Both the position numbers and the translations under genes were made by a program. The notes beneath the pieces were generated by a model, which did not search any database, was not told the origin of the DNA, and worked only from the letters and a program-made list of their open reading frames with translations. Shown piece by piece: positions 22,087 through 33,178 of a DNA stretch of 64,000 nucleotides; the stretch's first letter is position 1; every line of letters starts with the position of its first letter. This DNA comes from Paraphysoderma sedebokerense (Eukaryota; Blastocladiomycota; Physodermatomycetes; Physodermatales; Physodermataceae): positions 1 through 64,000 of the forward strand of contig JAHLJZ010000001.1 in NCBI GenBank assembly GCA_025602915.1. The letters run 5' to 3'.

Positions 22087-22825
22087 CTAGGTATCATATA
22101 GGTCGGTTGCCACTGGTGCTGCAATCGACGTCGAAGAAGAGGGAGAGGCCCCAAGTACATGGCCGATTCCTCGGTTGACGGCACCAATAATTCCGATAAC
22201 ACCTCCAGCGATCACCCCGACTCCAGAGGCGGGTTTCGGGGTTGGTTGCGAAGTCGGTGAGGAAGGAACCGGTGAGGGTACTGCTGGTGTTGGCGGGGCT
22301 ACTTGGACTGGTGTTGTACTCGGAGATTCAATGACTGGAGGTAGCGGTGATGGTATCGGGCTAGGTGAGATAGTTGCGGAAGGTGTCTGTGACGTTGTAG
22401 TTTGTGGTGGAGTGACTATCGGTGACAGCGAAGTAGAAATTGAGGTTATGGAAGAACTTGTGGCTATTGTTGATGTTGATGTAGACGATGCCACAGTGCT
22501 ACTTGTTGATGATGAAACTGGTGCTGATGGAGTACATGCTGGCAGTTCTAGAGGACTAAGACAACCTATTCACAATGATTGAAATAATTTTTTGTTAAGT
22601 TTCAATTTCATTAGAATAGTTCGCAAGAATACGAAGATGCTTACGAGGGTCTAACGGCGGTGGCTCTAAACAGTTATCTGAAAACTTTCCCTTGGCATCT
22701 TTACAAGTTGTACACGTTGGACAATTAGAGGGTATCTGTGGTGGAGCCTTTTTTGCTTGAGGTGCGGAAGAAACACAGTTGAAGGAAATCAATGTGATAA
22801 AGAGAAGAAGTGTCGTAAAATTCAT
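22087..22825 (-). CDS. secreted Ser/Thr/Pro-rich protein, paralog A
   Basis: Two exons. The start at 22825 gives a signal peptide (MNFTTLLLFITLISFNCVSS); an in-frame Met at 22870 is less likely. The mature N-terminus has CPTCTTC and a third Cys. Exon 1 ends at a GTAAGC donor and joins exon 2 as LDPRCLSPLELPACTP, as in paralog B. The rest is a mucin-like Ser/Thr/Pro region of about 100 residues, followed by a Gly/Ile hydrophobic stretch (GVGVIAGGVIGIIGAVNRGI) near the end. That stretch could sit in a membrane or promote assembly, but it is not a standard GPI signal. No family recognised. Four Cys around the intron are shared by the two paralogs. Confidence 0.78.
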
Positions 22826-23646
22826 TTTCTGCAACTCACTAGAGTTTCTGTTTTCAACTATCTTAGACACCTTGGGACTTTTAAATCTATTAAATTCTCA
22901 AACCCTCAGAACTATTAGTCTCGTACAACCATAGAGCTGAGGAGGCTGTCTTCAGTGCAGCCATTTTGGCACGCGATTGTGCTGCCACCCTATTTTACAC
23001 ATTCCGCATTGTACTTTTTACGTCCCCATATAGCCGCAATGGGCCCCTCGTTCCATCAATGAAAAACGTCTGACATGCTTGCGGAGCTGGCACTCCCGAT
23101 TGCGGCTGGGACGCACAATTTTAATGAATCGTAGCAGAAACATTATAATCCATCTCCGGCTAACACTTTATCCTTTTCCCGTTCTTAGCTGGAACAATGA
23201 ATAGTCTAATACATGTTGAAATTTAACGAGCGAGGTTGTACGTTGTGACATTGATATTACCTTATTAATTTTACAGTTGACCGTTTCAATGATTTTCTGC
23301 AGTTAGCTCAAACTCAGCTAGAATTAATGTTGTACAGGTGACATGATTGAAGCAATAATATCTGTAGTCAACCGCAGTGATTCCTCCATCTCAATAAATC
23401 GATTTTGTGTACGATAATATAATGGGCGAATAATTCTTGTGGCATATCTTGAAAATCAAACTGAGCAGATTTTAGATTAATCAACCACGACTATTATTAT
23501 ACTCTGAACATTGTAGTCGTTGTTCCCACAAACAGGCGGAACGAGGAGTCATGTCTGGCCTTTGGCGCCGTTCTCAGCTTTCTGGTTTCTCTCCTGCCAT
23601 ATAACATTAATTCATAATTTATATTTATCATAAGTACACTTGAGCA
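22826..23646. other. divergent intergenic region, no gene seen
   Basis: About 820 bases between divergent genes. No open frame with protein character, no RNA gene and no repeat recognised. Presumably regulatory. Confidence 0.5.
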
Positions 23647-24627
23647 ATGAATCATTCGAGATTTTTCTTAAGGTCGACGTTACTTCATATATATCGTCCG
23701 ACTACCAACACTCAATTCCTGCGGATTTTATGGAGGATGCAAAATCAGCAGTCCAAATTTACCACAACCGCAGTCTCCCTATCGAATTCCATACCGTCGT
23801 CACATTTTGATACATACAAATTCGTTCAGAAGCTTGAGCAAGAAGGCTTCACTAGAGAACAGAGTGAATCCATCATGACCAGTTTTTCGGAGGTCGTCAA
23901 TGAAAGGTAGCGTTCCATGATTCGACAGGCTTCCAGGGTCAAGGGAAGTCAGGGTCGGAAATAACAATCACAAAAACTGGCCGTTTGATATTATACTGAT
24001 CTGCTTTTCGTTAATCATGTAGTATGCAGAACCTAACGAAGAACATGGTATCTAAAAGTGATCAGGAAAAGGTTCGTTTACGCTGCACTCTTTTCTGCCA
24101 TCATTTTTTCGTTGATCCGTAGGCGGTGAAAGAATATGTCGGACAGATCATTATATTATTGTTTTGTTTCTTCCAAGCGCTTCTATTCTGGGTAAACTCA
24201 ATTAAAGTACTCTCTCCCTCGGGACTGACCTCAAATTCTCTTACAGAACGTTCACATGTACAAAGTCGACTTTACACAGCTCAAATCAGAAATAAAAATG
24301 TTGGAAAAAAATGATTTTGCTATTTTAAAGGGTGAAAATGAGCGGCTGGTTGCCGAAGTAGAAAAGCTGAAGTTGAAGATGCGAGAAGAGATGAACAGGC
24401 TCCAAGCTGGTGTACGTTTAGATATGAATTTGGAGAAAGGAAGAATTAGAGATGAAGCCAGCGTTCAAGAAGGAAAGATTAGAGAAGCAGATGCAAGGAT
24501 AGAGACAGAAATCAGTAATATCAGGACTCAGTTAGAAAGTATCAAGTATGAAATTATTAGGAATATCGTCGGCACGATCACTGCAGCGGGCGGTTTGATT
24601 CTCGGTATGTTGCTATTCCGTTATTGA
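23647..24627 (+). CDS. FMP32: FMP32/MCUR1-like (DUF1640, CCDC90) mitochondrial protein
   Basis: Plus-strand gene of at least three exons. The N-terminus (MNHSRFFLRSTLLHIYR) is a mitochondrial presequence. Then HFDTYKFVQKLEQEGFTREQSESIM is the conserved start of the DUF1640 domain. A small exon gives SMQNLTKNMVSKSDQEK. The last exon begins YKVDFTQLKSEIKMLEK, continues as a long coiled coil with a repeated RIRDEASVQEGKIREADARI, and ends with one membrane helix (NIVGTITAAGGLILGMLLF). This head-neck-stalk-anchor design is that of MCUR1/CCDC90B and yeast Fmp32, inner-membrane scaffold proteins tied to respiratory assembly or calcium uptake. Confidence 0.9.
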
Positions 24628-25007
24628 TTATTTCATTCCATCCTGGATCGCAACATTTTGGATTTCAAATTCAGTAAAGTAGAATTTACTAATGCAGAAC
24701 CTCTTTTGTCCGTGCAGCTTACCTTCGGTTTTTACATTAATGATGTCAAAATTCAAACTGTACTCATATTTTTCAAGCGTATAATAAAAGCAAGGACTGC
24801 TACGTATATTTGTATAACCAATATGTAAATTACTGATGACGGACGGAAGTAGCCGGGACTACAATAGGACTAAATTCCCCTTCGCCCTATTTGTCCAAAA
24901 CTGATTCTTGCCCGTGCCCGTCCGATCTCCTCCATCGCTCGTATCAAGTGTTTGTTCCTCGCTGTTAGAGTTTCCTATCTAGAAAAGTCACATAAACCTA
25001 TCTTAGA
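24628..25007. other. intergenic between tandem plus-strand genes
   Basis: Holds the 3' region of the FMP32-like gene and the upstream region of the E2 gene. No other feature seen. Confidence 0.5.
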
Positions 25008-26922
25008 ATGACGCTTCGTAATACCCTGCCCCTTCTTAGTCGGCAAGGAAGAAACTCTTCTTCTACTCTCGGAAGACTGGCCTCCTCTCGGTCTGCACAA
25101 ACACTTGAAAAGGTAACATTTTGAGTAATGACAATTAATTTATGTGCTGCTATTCCGTGCTGTTTCTTATACAGTAGAAAAGACCTGAAATCTGACTTTT
25201 CTTTTTGAATAGATCCATCTGAATCGAGGTCGTACTCAACCTTTCAGCTCAGGACGACAGGCCCATGTTACGAAATGTACCGTCTTAGCAATTCAGAGCA
25301 GGACTGGTGGAACCAAATTGTCGAACAACCTTCAAAATGATTCAGTGAGCAGACATAATTCTGCTTTGCTATCGATTCAAGGACGGCGATGGTTTCATGC
25401 GAGCCGCCGTGATGATGCTGTGGTCCCGTTCTTGCTTGCGGACGTTGGTGAAGGTATCACGGAATGTGAAGTGACTCAATGGTACCTTAAACAGACCTCG
25501 TTCTTCGTTGATTCTGATAATTCAATGCTTTAACGTGGTCCAATTTTTCATTTTTAATTTCATAATTTTTAATAGGTTCGTTCAACCTGGGTCAAAGGTC
25601 GCTCAGTTTGACAAAATCTGTGAAGTCCAGTCAGACAAAGCGTCTGTCGAAATTACATCTCGATTCGACGGCGTCATTAAATCGCTTCACTATAAGGTTG
25701 GAGATATGGCGAAAGTTGGGTCTCCGTTGGTAGACATTGAAACGAAAGATGGGTCTAAAGTGGAAACTCCCGCCACTCCTCCCTCCTCTCCTACCGCCTC
25801 TTCGACCGCTGCTGCTCAACCTTCGACTACTCCGAAACCAGCGATTGAGCAGGGAGCAGCTTCTGCAGTACCGGTTGTTGATGCGGGCGAAAAAGTATTA
25901 ACGTTTGCCACTCCGGCTGTGCGGCGAATAGCAAAAGAGTACAATATTGATTTGTCCAAAGTCCAAGGTACTGGCAAAGGTGGTCGAATCATGAAGGAAG
26001 ACGTTCTAAAATTCGTTGAAAGTGGTGGAAAGGAAACCATTGCTGCCACGGCGGAGCCTATCGCTTCCTCTCCAGGTACATTTTGTTGTCTGTTTCTCTT
26101 ACTGTGATATGCTTCACTAATTTGAGTACTTTAGCATCTCCTCTACCGACACCGGCAGCGTCAGATGAATTGCGGCCACTCACTAATATTCAAAAAGCTA
26201 TGCTCAAAACCATGTCAAAGTCCCTCCAGATTCCACACTTTGTATACTCTGACGAAATCATTCTCAACAATGCCACTCAACTCCGAAAACAAATAAATCG
26301 ACATGTTGCGGCACATTCTACGATGTATCCCTTCAAGAAGATTTCGTACATGCCTATTCTCATCAAGTCTTTCTCTCTGGCTCTTCAGAAATACCCACTT
26401 CTTAACACCATGGTTGTTAATCCTAACCCCGCCGATCCCTCCTCGACCAAACTATTATATCGCTCATCTCATAATGTAGGTGTAGCAATGGATACCCCAT
26501 CCGGACTTGTTGTTCCCAACATCAAGAATGTCCAGTCCAAATCAATTCTCGATATTGCTAGCGATTTGCATCGTCTTTCCGCTCTCGGAAAGAAAAATTC
26601 CATTCCACCTCCCGACTTCCAGAATGGAACAATCACACTTTCTAACATTGGTGCTATTGGTGGGACTTACATGGCTCCTGTGATTGTGAATACCGAGGTT
26701 TGTATTGGCGCAATTGGTAAAATCCAGGCTTTACCTAGATTCGAAATGGAAGTAGATCCTGTAAGCGGAGAAGAAAATGAAGTGGTAGTTAAAAAGGAAG
26801 TGATGTGTGTCAGCTTCAGTGCGGATCATCGGGTTGTAGATGGAGCAACAGTGGCGAGGTTTGTTCAAACCTGGAAACAGTATGTCGAAGATCCTTGGAG
26901 TATGTTGACGGAATTAAAGTGA
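25008..26922 (+). CDS. DBT: branched-chain alpha-keto acid dehydrogenase E2 (dihydrolipoyl transacylase)
   Basis: Core of the mitochondrial complex that oxidises the keto acids of Leu, Ile and Val. Four exons; starts [16 protein letters not shown], a presequence. The lipoyl domain begins [17 protein letters not shown] and carries the lipoyl Lys in [13 protein letters not shown] Pro/Ala/Ser/Thr linker follows. The E3/E1-binding domain is [20 protein letters not shown] then [13 protein letters not shown]. The catalytic domain runs to the C-terminus and has the active-site block [34 protein letters not shown] is typical of DBT rather than of pyruvate or 2-oxoglutarate E2. The complex is absent from baker's yeast but kept in many other fungi. 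Confidence 0.93.
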
Positions 26923-27264
26923 GATGATTATGTATACCTTGGATCTTTTGATTCATGAGTCTTAAAAGATTATAGATTTGCGTTGATAGAATGATGAATT
27001 CTGAATAAATCTGCTTGTTCTCTGAGAATCCAACTGCTTAACTGCTAGACCCTACCAAGTTAACACCATAATTAGGCTATACAAGTGCAACTACTTGTAG
27101 CCTAGGATGAGGAATAAAGAATTTACAAATTGATTCCTGCAGTTTACCGTTTTAGGTTTTACGGCATCACATTGTTTTGTCTTATCGGCAATCGTGTATC
27201 TTTCGCGTTGGCGCCAGAGGTTCTTGAATCACATCCACAAATTCCCAAGGCCAACCATGATTCG
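26923..27264. other. upstream region of the XRCC2 gene
   Basis: 3' region of E2 and 5' leader of XRCC2. The open frame of XRCC2 exon 1 extends back to a Met at 27130, so part of this stretch may be coding. Confidence 0.45.
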
Positions 27265-28516
27265 ATGGTACTGACAAATACAACCAGCACACAATCTCGT
27301 CTCAGAGAACGACTAAATCTGTTACAAGGAGAAAGTGCGTTACAGGTAATGTCAGTTCGTTGCTTTTGTAACCCAGTTCGATCATCTTATCTCTAACCAT
27401 AGTCATTATGGTAATTATCGCACTGGACAGCTCTTCACAAGACTTCGTAAACGACCTCCACTTCCTCCAACTCATCTATCCTTCCTCGATAACAACATTC
27501 ACTCTGCTTCATCAGTCTATTCCCCTTCACGGATTCCAACAGGCCTTCATCCTTCAGACATCATTGAAATCCATGGCCCAACGAATGCTGGAAAAACCGA
27601 GATCCTATACCACATTATTTTAACCACCATATTACCGTTTTCTTGGAATTATGTGATAAAGAGGCACAATATCAGTATTACCATTCATTTAGATGGTGGT
27701 AACCGGAAGGTTGTCTTCATCGATTGTGACGGACGATTTGACATTTGTCGTGTCCGGGATATGATTTCATCACATCTGAGGCATTGTGTGCAATGTTGGT
27801 TTAATTGTTATCAAGAAGAATTAGCCGAAAAACAGCAGCATCAGCGAGAAAATTCTCAAACTCCTACTATCACGATACCAGATTTACCGACATCGAACGA
27901 GATTAGTGCTTTCACTGAATCCGTGTTATCGAATTTGTACATATTTAATCCGACTTCATTATTTAATTTACTCGTTACACTTTATTCACTCAATAATACG
28001 GTACCGAATATACATCAAGTATCTTACGTTATGATTGACTCATTATCTGCATTCTACTGGATTGAGCAAGCAGAGGAAAAATTGCAGTCGCAAAATCGAA
28101 GGCAAAAATCTTCTACAGACTCGCTTCATCCGTCAACGACTTTAATTAAACGGCTATGTAATATACTTTCTGACATGACGTTGAATCATGGTTTCGTTGT
28201 ATTCGTTACAACGGCTGCATTGCTTCCTCCTTCTCGATCTAATTCCGATTTCTCGCGTTCGTCAGTACAATCAAGGGATGGTGTGGAGGATCTGCTTTAT
28301 TACCGAGATTACATGGGTAAAGAGTGGAATGAAATTGTCAAGTATAGATTTGTTGTTTCCAAACAACGAAGATTACCGAGTAATAAGATTCAATTGTTCT
28401 CAGGGCGGTTGGTCAAACCTTATGATGAGTTTGTTCGAGGGAAGGAGAAATCTAGTATAAATGACATATTCGAATTTGTTGTGCTACCTGATGGTATTCA
28501 GCCCTTTGAAAGCTAA
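27265..28516 (+). CDS. XRCC2: XRCC2-like RAD51 paralog
   Basis: Homologous-recombination ATPase of the RecA/RAD51 paralog group. Exon 1 reads MVLTNTTST then RLRERLNLLQGESALQVI, and joins exon 2 (HYGNYRTGQLFTRLR) by a GTCAGT donor; an upstream Met at 27130 would add 45 residues. Then come EIHGPTNAGKTEILYHI (Walker A), VVFIDCDGRFDICRVRDMI, NPTSLFNLLVTLYSL and the Walker B region YVMIDSLSAFYWIEQ, a hallmark of XRCC2. C-terminal blocks include GFVVFVTTAALL and FVVSKQRRLPSNKIQLF. The Walker A is GPTNAGKT, not the GPEGTGKT of human XRCC2, but keeps GKT. The protein is longer than human XRCC2 owing to Gln/Ser-rich insertions. Confidence 0.88.
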
Positions 28517-28693
28517 TGTCGATGTTGCAGGAATGAGAGTTGATTGTAATGTACTTCGGTCGTGTTCATCTTTGATCTCCACACCAAATAAACAAACGCT
28601 GCTCCTGCTCTTCCGAGACTAATAGATTCAGCATTTTATATCTAAACCCCAAATTGTAGCTTCGCCTTTTATTAATTCATACACCTTCCCATA

Positions 28694-29297
28694 ATGTCGA
28701 ACGAAAATGTTCCGAGCGAAGAAATACTAGCCCGCAAGGTTTCTATTCATTATTTTAAACCTCAGTTTAATCACACACATTTTTCGTGCTGATGATATTA
28801 ACTATTCATACCCTTGTTTTCTGTTTTACTTGCTTCTATATATTCTTGCTCATCATTTACCGATATGTCGATCTTATCTGGTTCCGGGATTAAAAGTGGG
28901 ACCGCTGTATAAGTAACTTTATCATCAAAATGGGCGTGGGCGTGAGCGCAGGCATTGCACTATCTGTGATCCTATTCCGAAGTATGTAATTGAAATATTC
29001 TCTCTGCTTATTAGTTATTATTGTGAATGAATTTGCTCACTTTATTTCTTTTTGCCGTCTTCTCTCTTTGATTATCCCGTTATCGATTCGCTTTGAACAT
29101 TTTCTTTGTCACTTCGTCCACTCACGTATCGTTGGACCGTCCTAAAAACAGAGCGAACATGGCCTATTGCTTTCAGCACAGGGATAGGCACAGGAATGGC
29201 ATACGAACAATGTCAAAGTATGTTTGATCCCAATGTTCGGTTAGACATGATGAGGGTTGCAGCTGTACAAAAGAAGGAGAATTCAACAAAAGCTTAA
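28694..29297 (+). CDS. MIC10: MICOS subunit MIC10
   Basis: Three exons, 28694-28738, 28897-28981 and 29152-29297, total 276 nt, or 91 residues. N-terminus SNENVPSEEILARKWDRCIS, then helix 1 with the glycine motif (FIIKMGVGVSAGIALSVILF), KRTWPIAFSTGIGTGMAYEQ as helix 2 with its glycine motif, and a Cys soon after. These are the invariant features of Mic10, the membrane-bending core of the crista junction. The C-terminal tail is longer than in yeast. No cleavable presequence, as usual for this protein. Confidence 0.95.
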
Positions 29298-29709
29298 ATC
29301 GATTGGAGCGTTGGTATATTCAACAAAATTAATTGCTTCAGGATCAATTATGGACAAAATGAATCCCGAATATGTTGTTTGTGAAGAGATACTCGTTAGA
29401 AACCCCTGTCATCAGGTCTTTCGCGGCCAAATTAAGAAATACAAGTTATTTGGTAACATCAAAGTATATTGGCGGTATCAATATCGCAAGGCTATCAGAT
29501 AACTGCACTGTATTGTCTTACTATACCTTAATATTTCAATGAATTGGGAATAATTTTTCCGTTAAAGAAAAATGAAATCCCTCTGTTGCCAAATGAATCA
29601 CTTGCAAAAATCAGGCGACCCCGCCGGATGCAATTCTTCCCGCATTCCTTTCAATTCATCTTTATCTCATTTTGCATTCATTTATATTCATTAGTATTCA
29701 CAAAGCAAA
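29298..29709. other. intergenic, no gene seen
   Basis: Between MIC10 and the RDD gene, both plus strand. Short open frames at 29257-29502 and 29544-29891 have no protein-like features. Confidence 0.5.
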
Positions 29710-31438
29710 ATGTTGTCGTCGAGAATATCTCTTCCAAATGCAGTCCGGCGGATGCAACTGAATCAGTTCGCCAGCCCGCTTTTTCGACATGGTCTGAAAG
29801 CGAGATACTCTACCGCCAATCATCTTCCTTCCTGGAGAAAAATATCTCCAAGAACTGTGTTAAAATTATCTGGGGAATCTTTTGCCGGTAATTATTACTT
29901 CTTCTATGAATTTGGGATGTTTCTGGTTCTGCTGGTTTTGTTTAATAGAAAGACGGTAGTGTCATTTTCAGTTGTGGCTGTCGCCCTCTTTATTTTACCA
30001 TTTGCCTTTAGCAGAATCGTTTAGATATCGACTGACTTTTTAATAATTCTGTTTGCTTATCACTTCAAACACTTGATATCAAAAATTGAAATTTCTAGGA
30101 ACAATTCTTGCTCTGTCCTCGGTTATCCTTTATATCAACCCGGATCTCCGCTCTTCTGTAGCCGCCACGATTTCATCGTTGGAATCAACTTATCTCTCCC
30201 CCGCATACTACAGTACTCTCAATACAACTCGCACCAATCGATACGCCCCATTCACATATCTTCCAAGAAACTATGTCCATCATATTCCCCCTTCAGAATC
30301 GAAAGCTGCTGCAAGTTCTGCCACCCCAGCTGACGAAAACGACGGATTACGGAAAAAAGTTTTTCAGATTGTTTTAGGCGATAAAGAATATCGTATAGAC
30401 TTATCTGATTTAGAAAATTTAGTCTCTATGATCGGAAAGTTCGTCGGTACGATCATCAAAAGGGACGGAGGCAGCGATACAGGCGTTGGACAAAATGGAG
30501 AGAAAGAAGGAAGACTTCCATTCGGTAAGTGTTCCAATTCGATAACCTATAACTTCCTTAACTTATCCTATATATTATATGCTAATCATTGCGTTAAAGC
30601 CCGCCCGGAGTTTAGTGCCCGCGTTTACGCTTGGCTCATTGACAGCGCAATCGTCGGCCTTATCGCCACTCCTTTTTGGGGTATTGGTCTTTACGGGACC
30701 GTCTCTTGCTTAACTTGGGTTACGAAGGATTTGATTTTTCAACCTCTCCTCGGGATTCAATCACCGGGATATCACATTATGAAACTTGAGAAGATAAAAA
30801 CTCACATCGCGAATGAACTTCGACCGTCATCTTCCGATCGATTGGAACTTTTGAAGTCCCATAAAGAAATTCAAGTAGATTCTAAACGATCAGAAGTAAC
30901 TAAAGAAACAGGACTAAGTCCGCAGATATTATCTAAGGAATCCGTTGGGTTTATGGGTCACAACATGCTTCGATTTTTAACTTATTGTTCCAACCTTGGG
31001 CCTATAAGTTCAATGGCCACGATGTTCTGGTTAGGATACGCATTTTTGAATGGTGTAGAGGAAACTGTTGATGCATGGGATCGATTTTGTGGTGTGAGTG
31101 TCGTGAACGAAAACGATGTCAAGGAGTTTTTAAAAAGTGGAGTTGTTCCAGTCAGAGTCCGAAAACGGGAAGATGAAATTGACGGTGCTAGCGGCAAAAA
31201 GGAATGGAAATCAGAAGATAATGAATTCGAAGCACAGATAAAAGTTGGAGAAAGTAAAATTAAGGTTGACGTCGACGTCGATCATGTCGATAGCAACGGT
31301 AAAGAAAGTGTTTGGGTTAGAGTAGTCAAGGATGGCCATGAAGATAAGGCCATGCAGTTCAGGTTACCTTCCTTTGTAAAGGTATTCAGAGATGGGCTAG
31401 AAAGTGATGCGGATAAAGATGAAAAGAAGAGCAAGTAA
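29710..31438 (+). CDS. mitochondrial RDD-domain membrane protein
   Basis: Three exons; donors at GGTAATT (exon 1 end) and GGTAAGT (about 30525), last acceptor near 30598. The N-terminus is a presequence (MLSSRISLPNAVRRMQLNQF). Then one helix (TILALSSVILYINPDL), a soluble part (KVFQIVLGDKEYRIDLSDLE) and an RDD domain: FSARVYAWLIDSAIVGLIAT, a second helix (YGTVSCLTWVTKDLIFQP), and the Arg/Asp-region LLGIQSPGYHIMKLEK. A third hydrophobic segment (SSMATMFWLGYAFLNGV) and a highly charged C-terminus rich in Lys/Asp follow. RDD proteins are mostly bacterial and their role in fungal mitochondria is not established. Domain call from the ARxxAWxID motif; location from the presequence. Confidence 0.75.
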
Positions 31439-31580
31439 TTTACTTATTTTAATATCTCTTTCATAAATTATAAATCAAAGATGTCGTAATTGTAGTGAAA
31501 GCAGATGCTTTCTTTTGTTAATCCATAGTTTTGATTTGTATTGTATAAGTTAATCACATATAAAATTTCATATTCTAAAT

Positions 31581-32951
31581 TCATGTATGCAGTAAATCAG
31601 GATGGCTTTCCCAAAACTCATCGCCAATGATGTCACAGTAAAGTGGGGTCAACACTTTTTGTTCCTTCTTTACTGTTATCGTCACAGTTCCGTCTGCATT
31701 CGCTATTCCCTTTTCTCGATCTTCTGGTTTAACATATTTCGAAGGAATGGTCGCCTGCTTTTCAGATAATTGCTGTTCACGAATAAAGTGTCAGAAAAGA
31801 GAGGAGAAAGATCCGAGAGAAAGTGGAACCATACCTGTTGTCGTATTATCGTTGTACCTTTCCGATAAATCTCTGAAATCGTGTTGTAATTTATGCCGAA
31901 TTCAGAAAACAATATCTCATTTTTATCAGCAGCAAATGTTCCCTACCATAAAAGGGTTAGTCACGATTCACTATTATTCTTGGATAACATATCAAATCTA
32001 GTTGACAACTAACCCTTAGTTTTTCTTCTGCCTGTTGCTCTGATAATTTACCTTTCAGTACTAAATTCCAAAAAGTAGTATTGTAAAGATTATTTATATG
32101 ACAATCAGCCTGCCTCCAGCTTAAATAATCTCGCAAGTTTTGCAAAGTGGGGTATAATACAGCTCGGCCGTCGAATGATGGTGGATATTGTAATTTTTTA
32201 GCGGGAAAGAAATGGGGCCAATGATAGACGTAATTGGACGTAAAAAGTGATACAATGAGGGTGGTGAGTTTTCTATATATTGGTAGTTAAGGTGAGTTTA
32301 CGATAGACGGGATGACTTGCGAAATAAATGTAACGAAAACTTACGCTTCCCGTCGATTAAACAGCTGTGTCGACGGTTTAAAAACAAAGCTAATTAATGA
32401 ATGGAAATAAATATGTGTAAGCTCGATTCAAATTGAATAATCCTATCATTGCTTCCTTCATGCAAAGGCCGAACCAGATTTCCATTTCGCGTAAAAGAAA
32501 GACACATACCTGAACTCATCACTTTGTCCATAAGCAATAAATATCTCTTTCACCTCCTCCATCACCTTTTCTGCACATCTATTCATCAAATGCAGAGCGC
32601 TTTCATCATTCGGTTTCGTAAATTCGTGAGTACTCGCGAACCTATTTGGCAATAGCTTTGTCAAAATACAGTGCAATTGGTTTTCTCGCTTTCGATCAAT
32701 AAACAATTTATTGCGAGCTCAACAGGACCGAGAGTTGGACGATAGAAATATATATCGTACTTGTGAAATCCCTTGCCATCAATTCTTACAACGATATAAG
32801 TATTCGGTAATAATATGTCCTCCTTTTCAAATGCCTTCACGTACTCGAATTTCGAATTAGCCATTTTATGCGCGGATGAGAATAACAATCTCGATCGGTT
32901 AATTGACCTGAATGAACGACAGAGAATCGGGACTTTAAGACGGAAAAGCAT
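31581..32951 (-). CDS. THG1: tRNA-His guanylyltransferase THG1, possibly with a mitochondrial leader
   Basis: Adds G-1 to tRNA-His. Six or so exons on the minus strand. Core motifs: [25 protein letters not shown] (metal-binding Asp), [23 protein letters not shown] (catalytic Asp/Glu), [20 protein letters not shown] then [22 protein letters not shown], and the C-terminal [20 protein letters not shown] then [19 protein letters not shown]. The HINNLYN motif marks eukaryotic Thg1 rather than Thg1-like proteins. The usual start is at 32864 (MANSKFEYV), but the frame stays open to a Met at 32951 giving [20 protein letters not shown], a presequence-like leader. Both forms could be made. Spliced phases agree throughout. 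Confidence 0.92.
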
Positions 32952-33178
32952 GAAATCGTTAATATGACAGGATACGGCAATATAGTAGGGAGATGTTGCT
33001 TGGGTAAACGCGTGACTGTTGCCCTGGTGATCTGACAAGTGCCTTCGCCCAGATCAATGGATCCCTCTGCTGCAAAATATTAAGAAAATTTGAATACTCC
33101 CTACATTGCTTCAAGCATATATCAAAGATCGAGTCAAATTTTTTTGCGATAAAATTTATTGCCTTTAGATACAATCGA

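Noticed and set aside
22175-22582. Plus-strand Gly/Val-rich frame
   Set aside because: Antisense shadow of the Ser/Thr/Pro-rich region of secreted paralog A.
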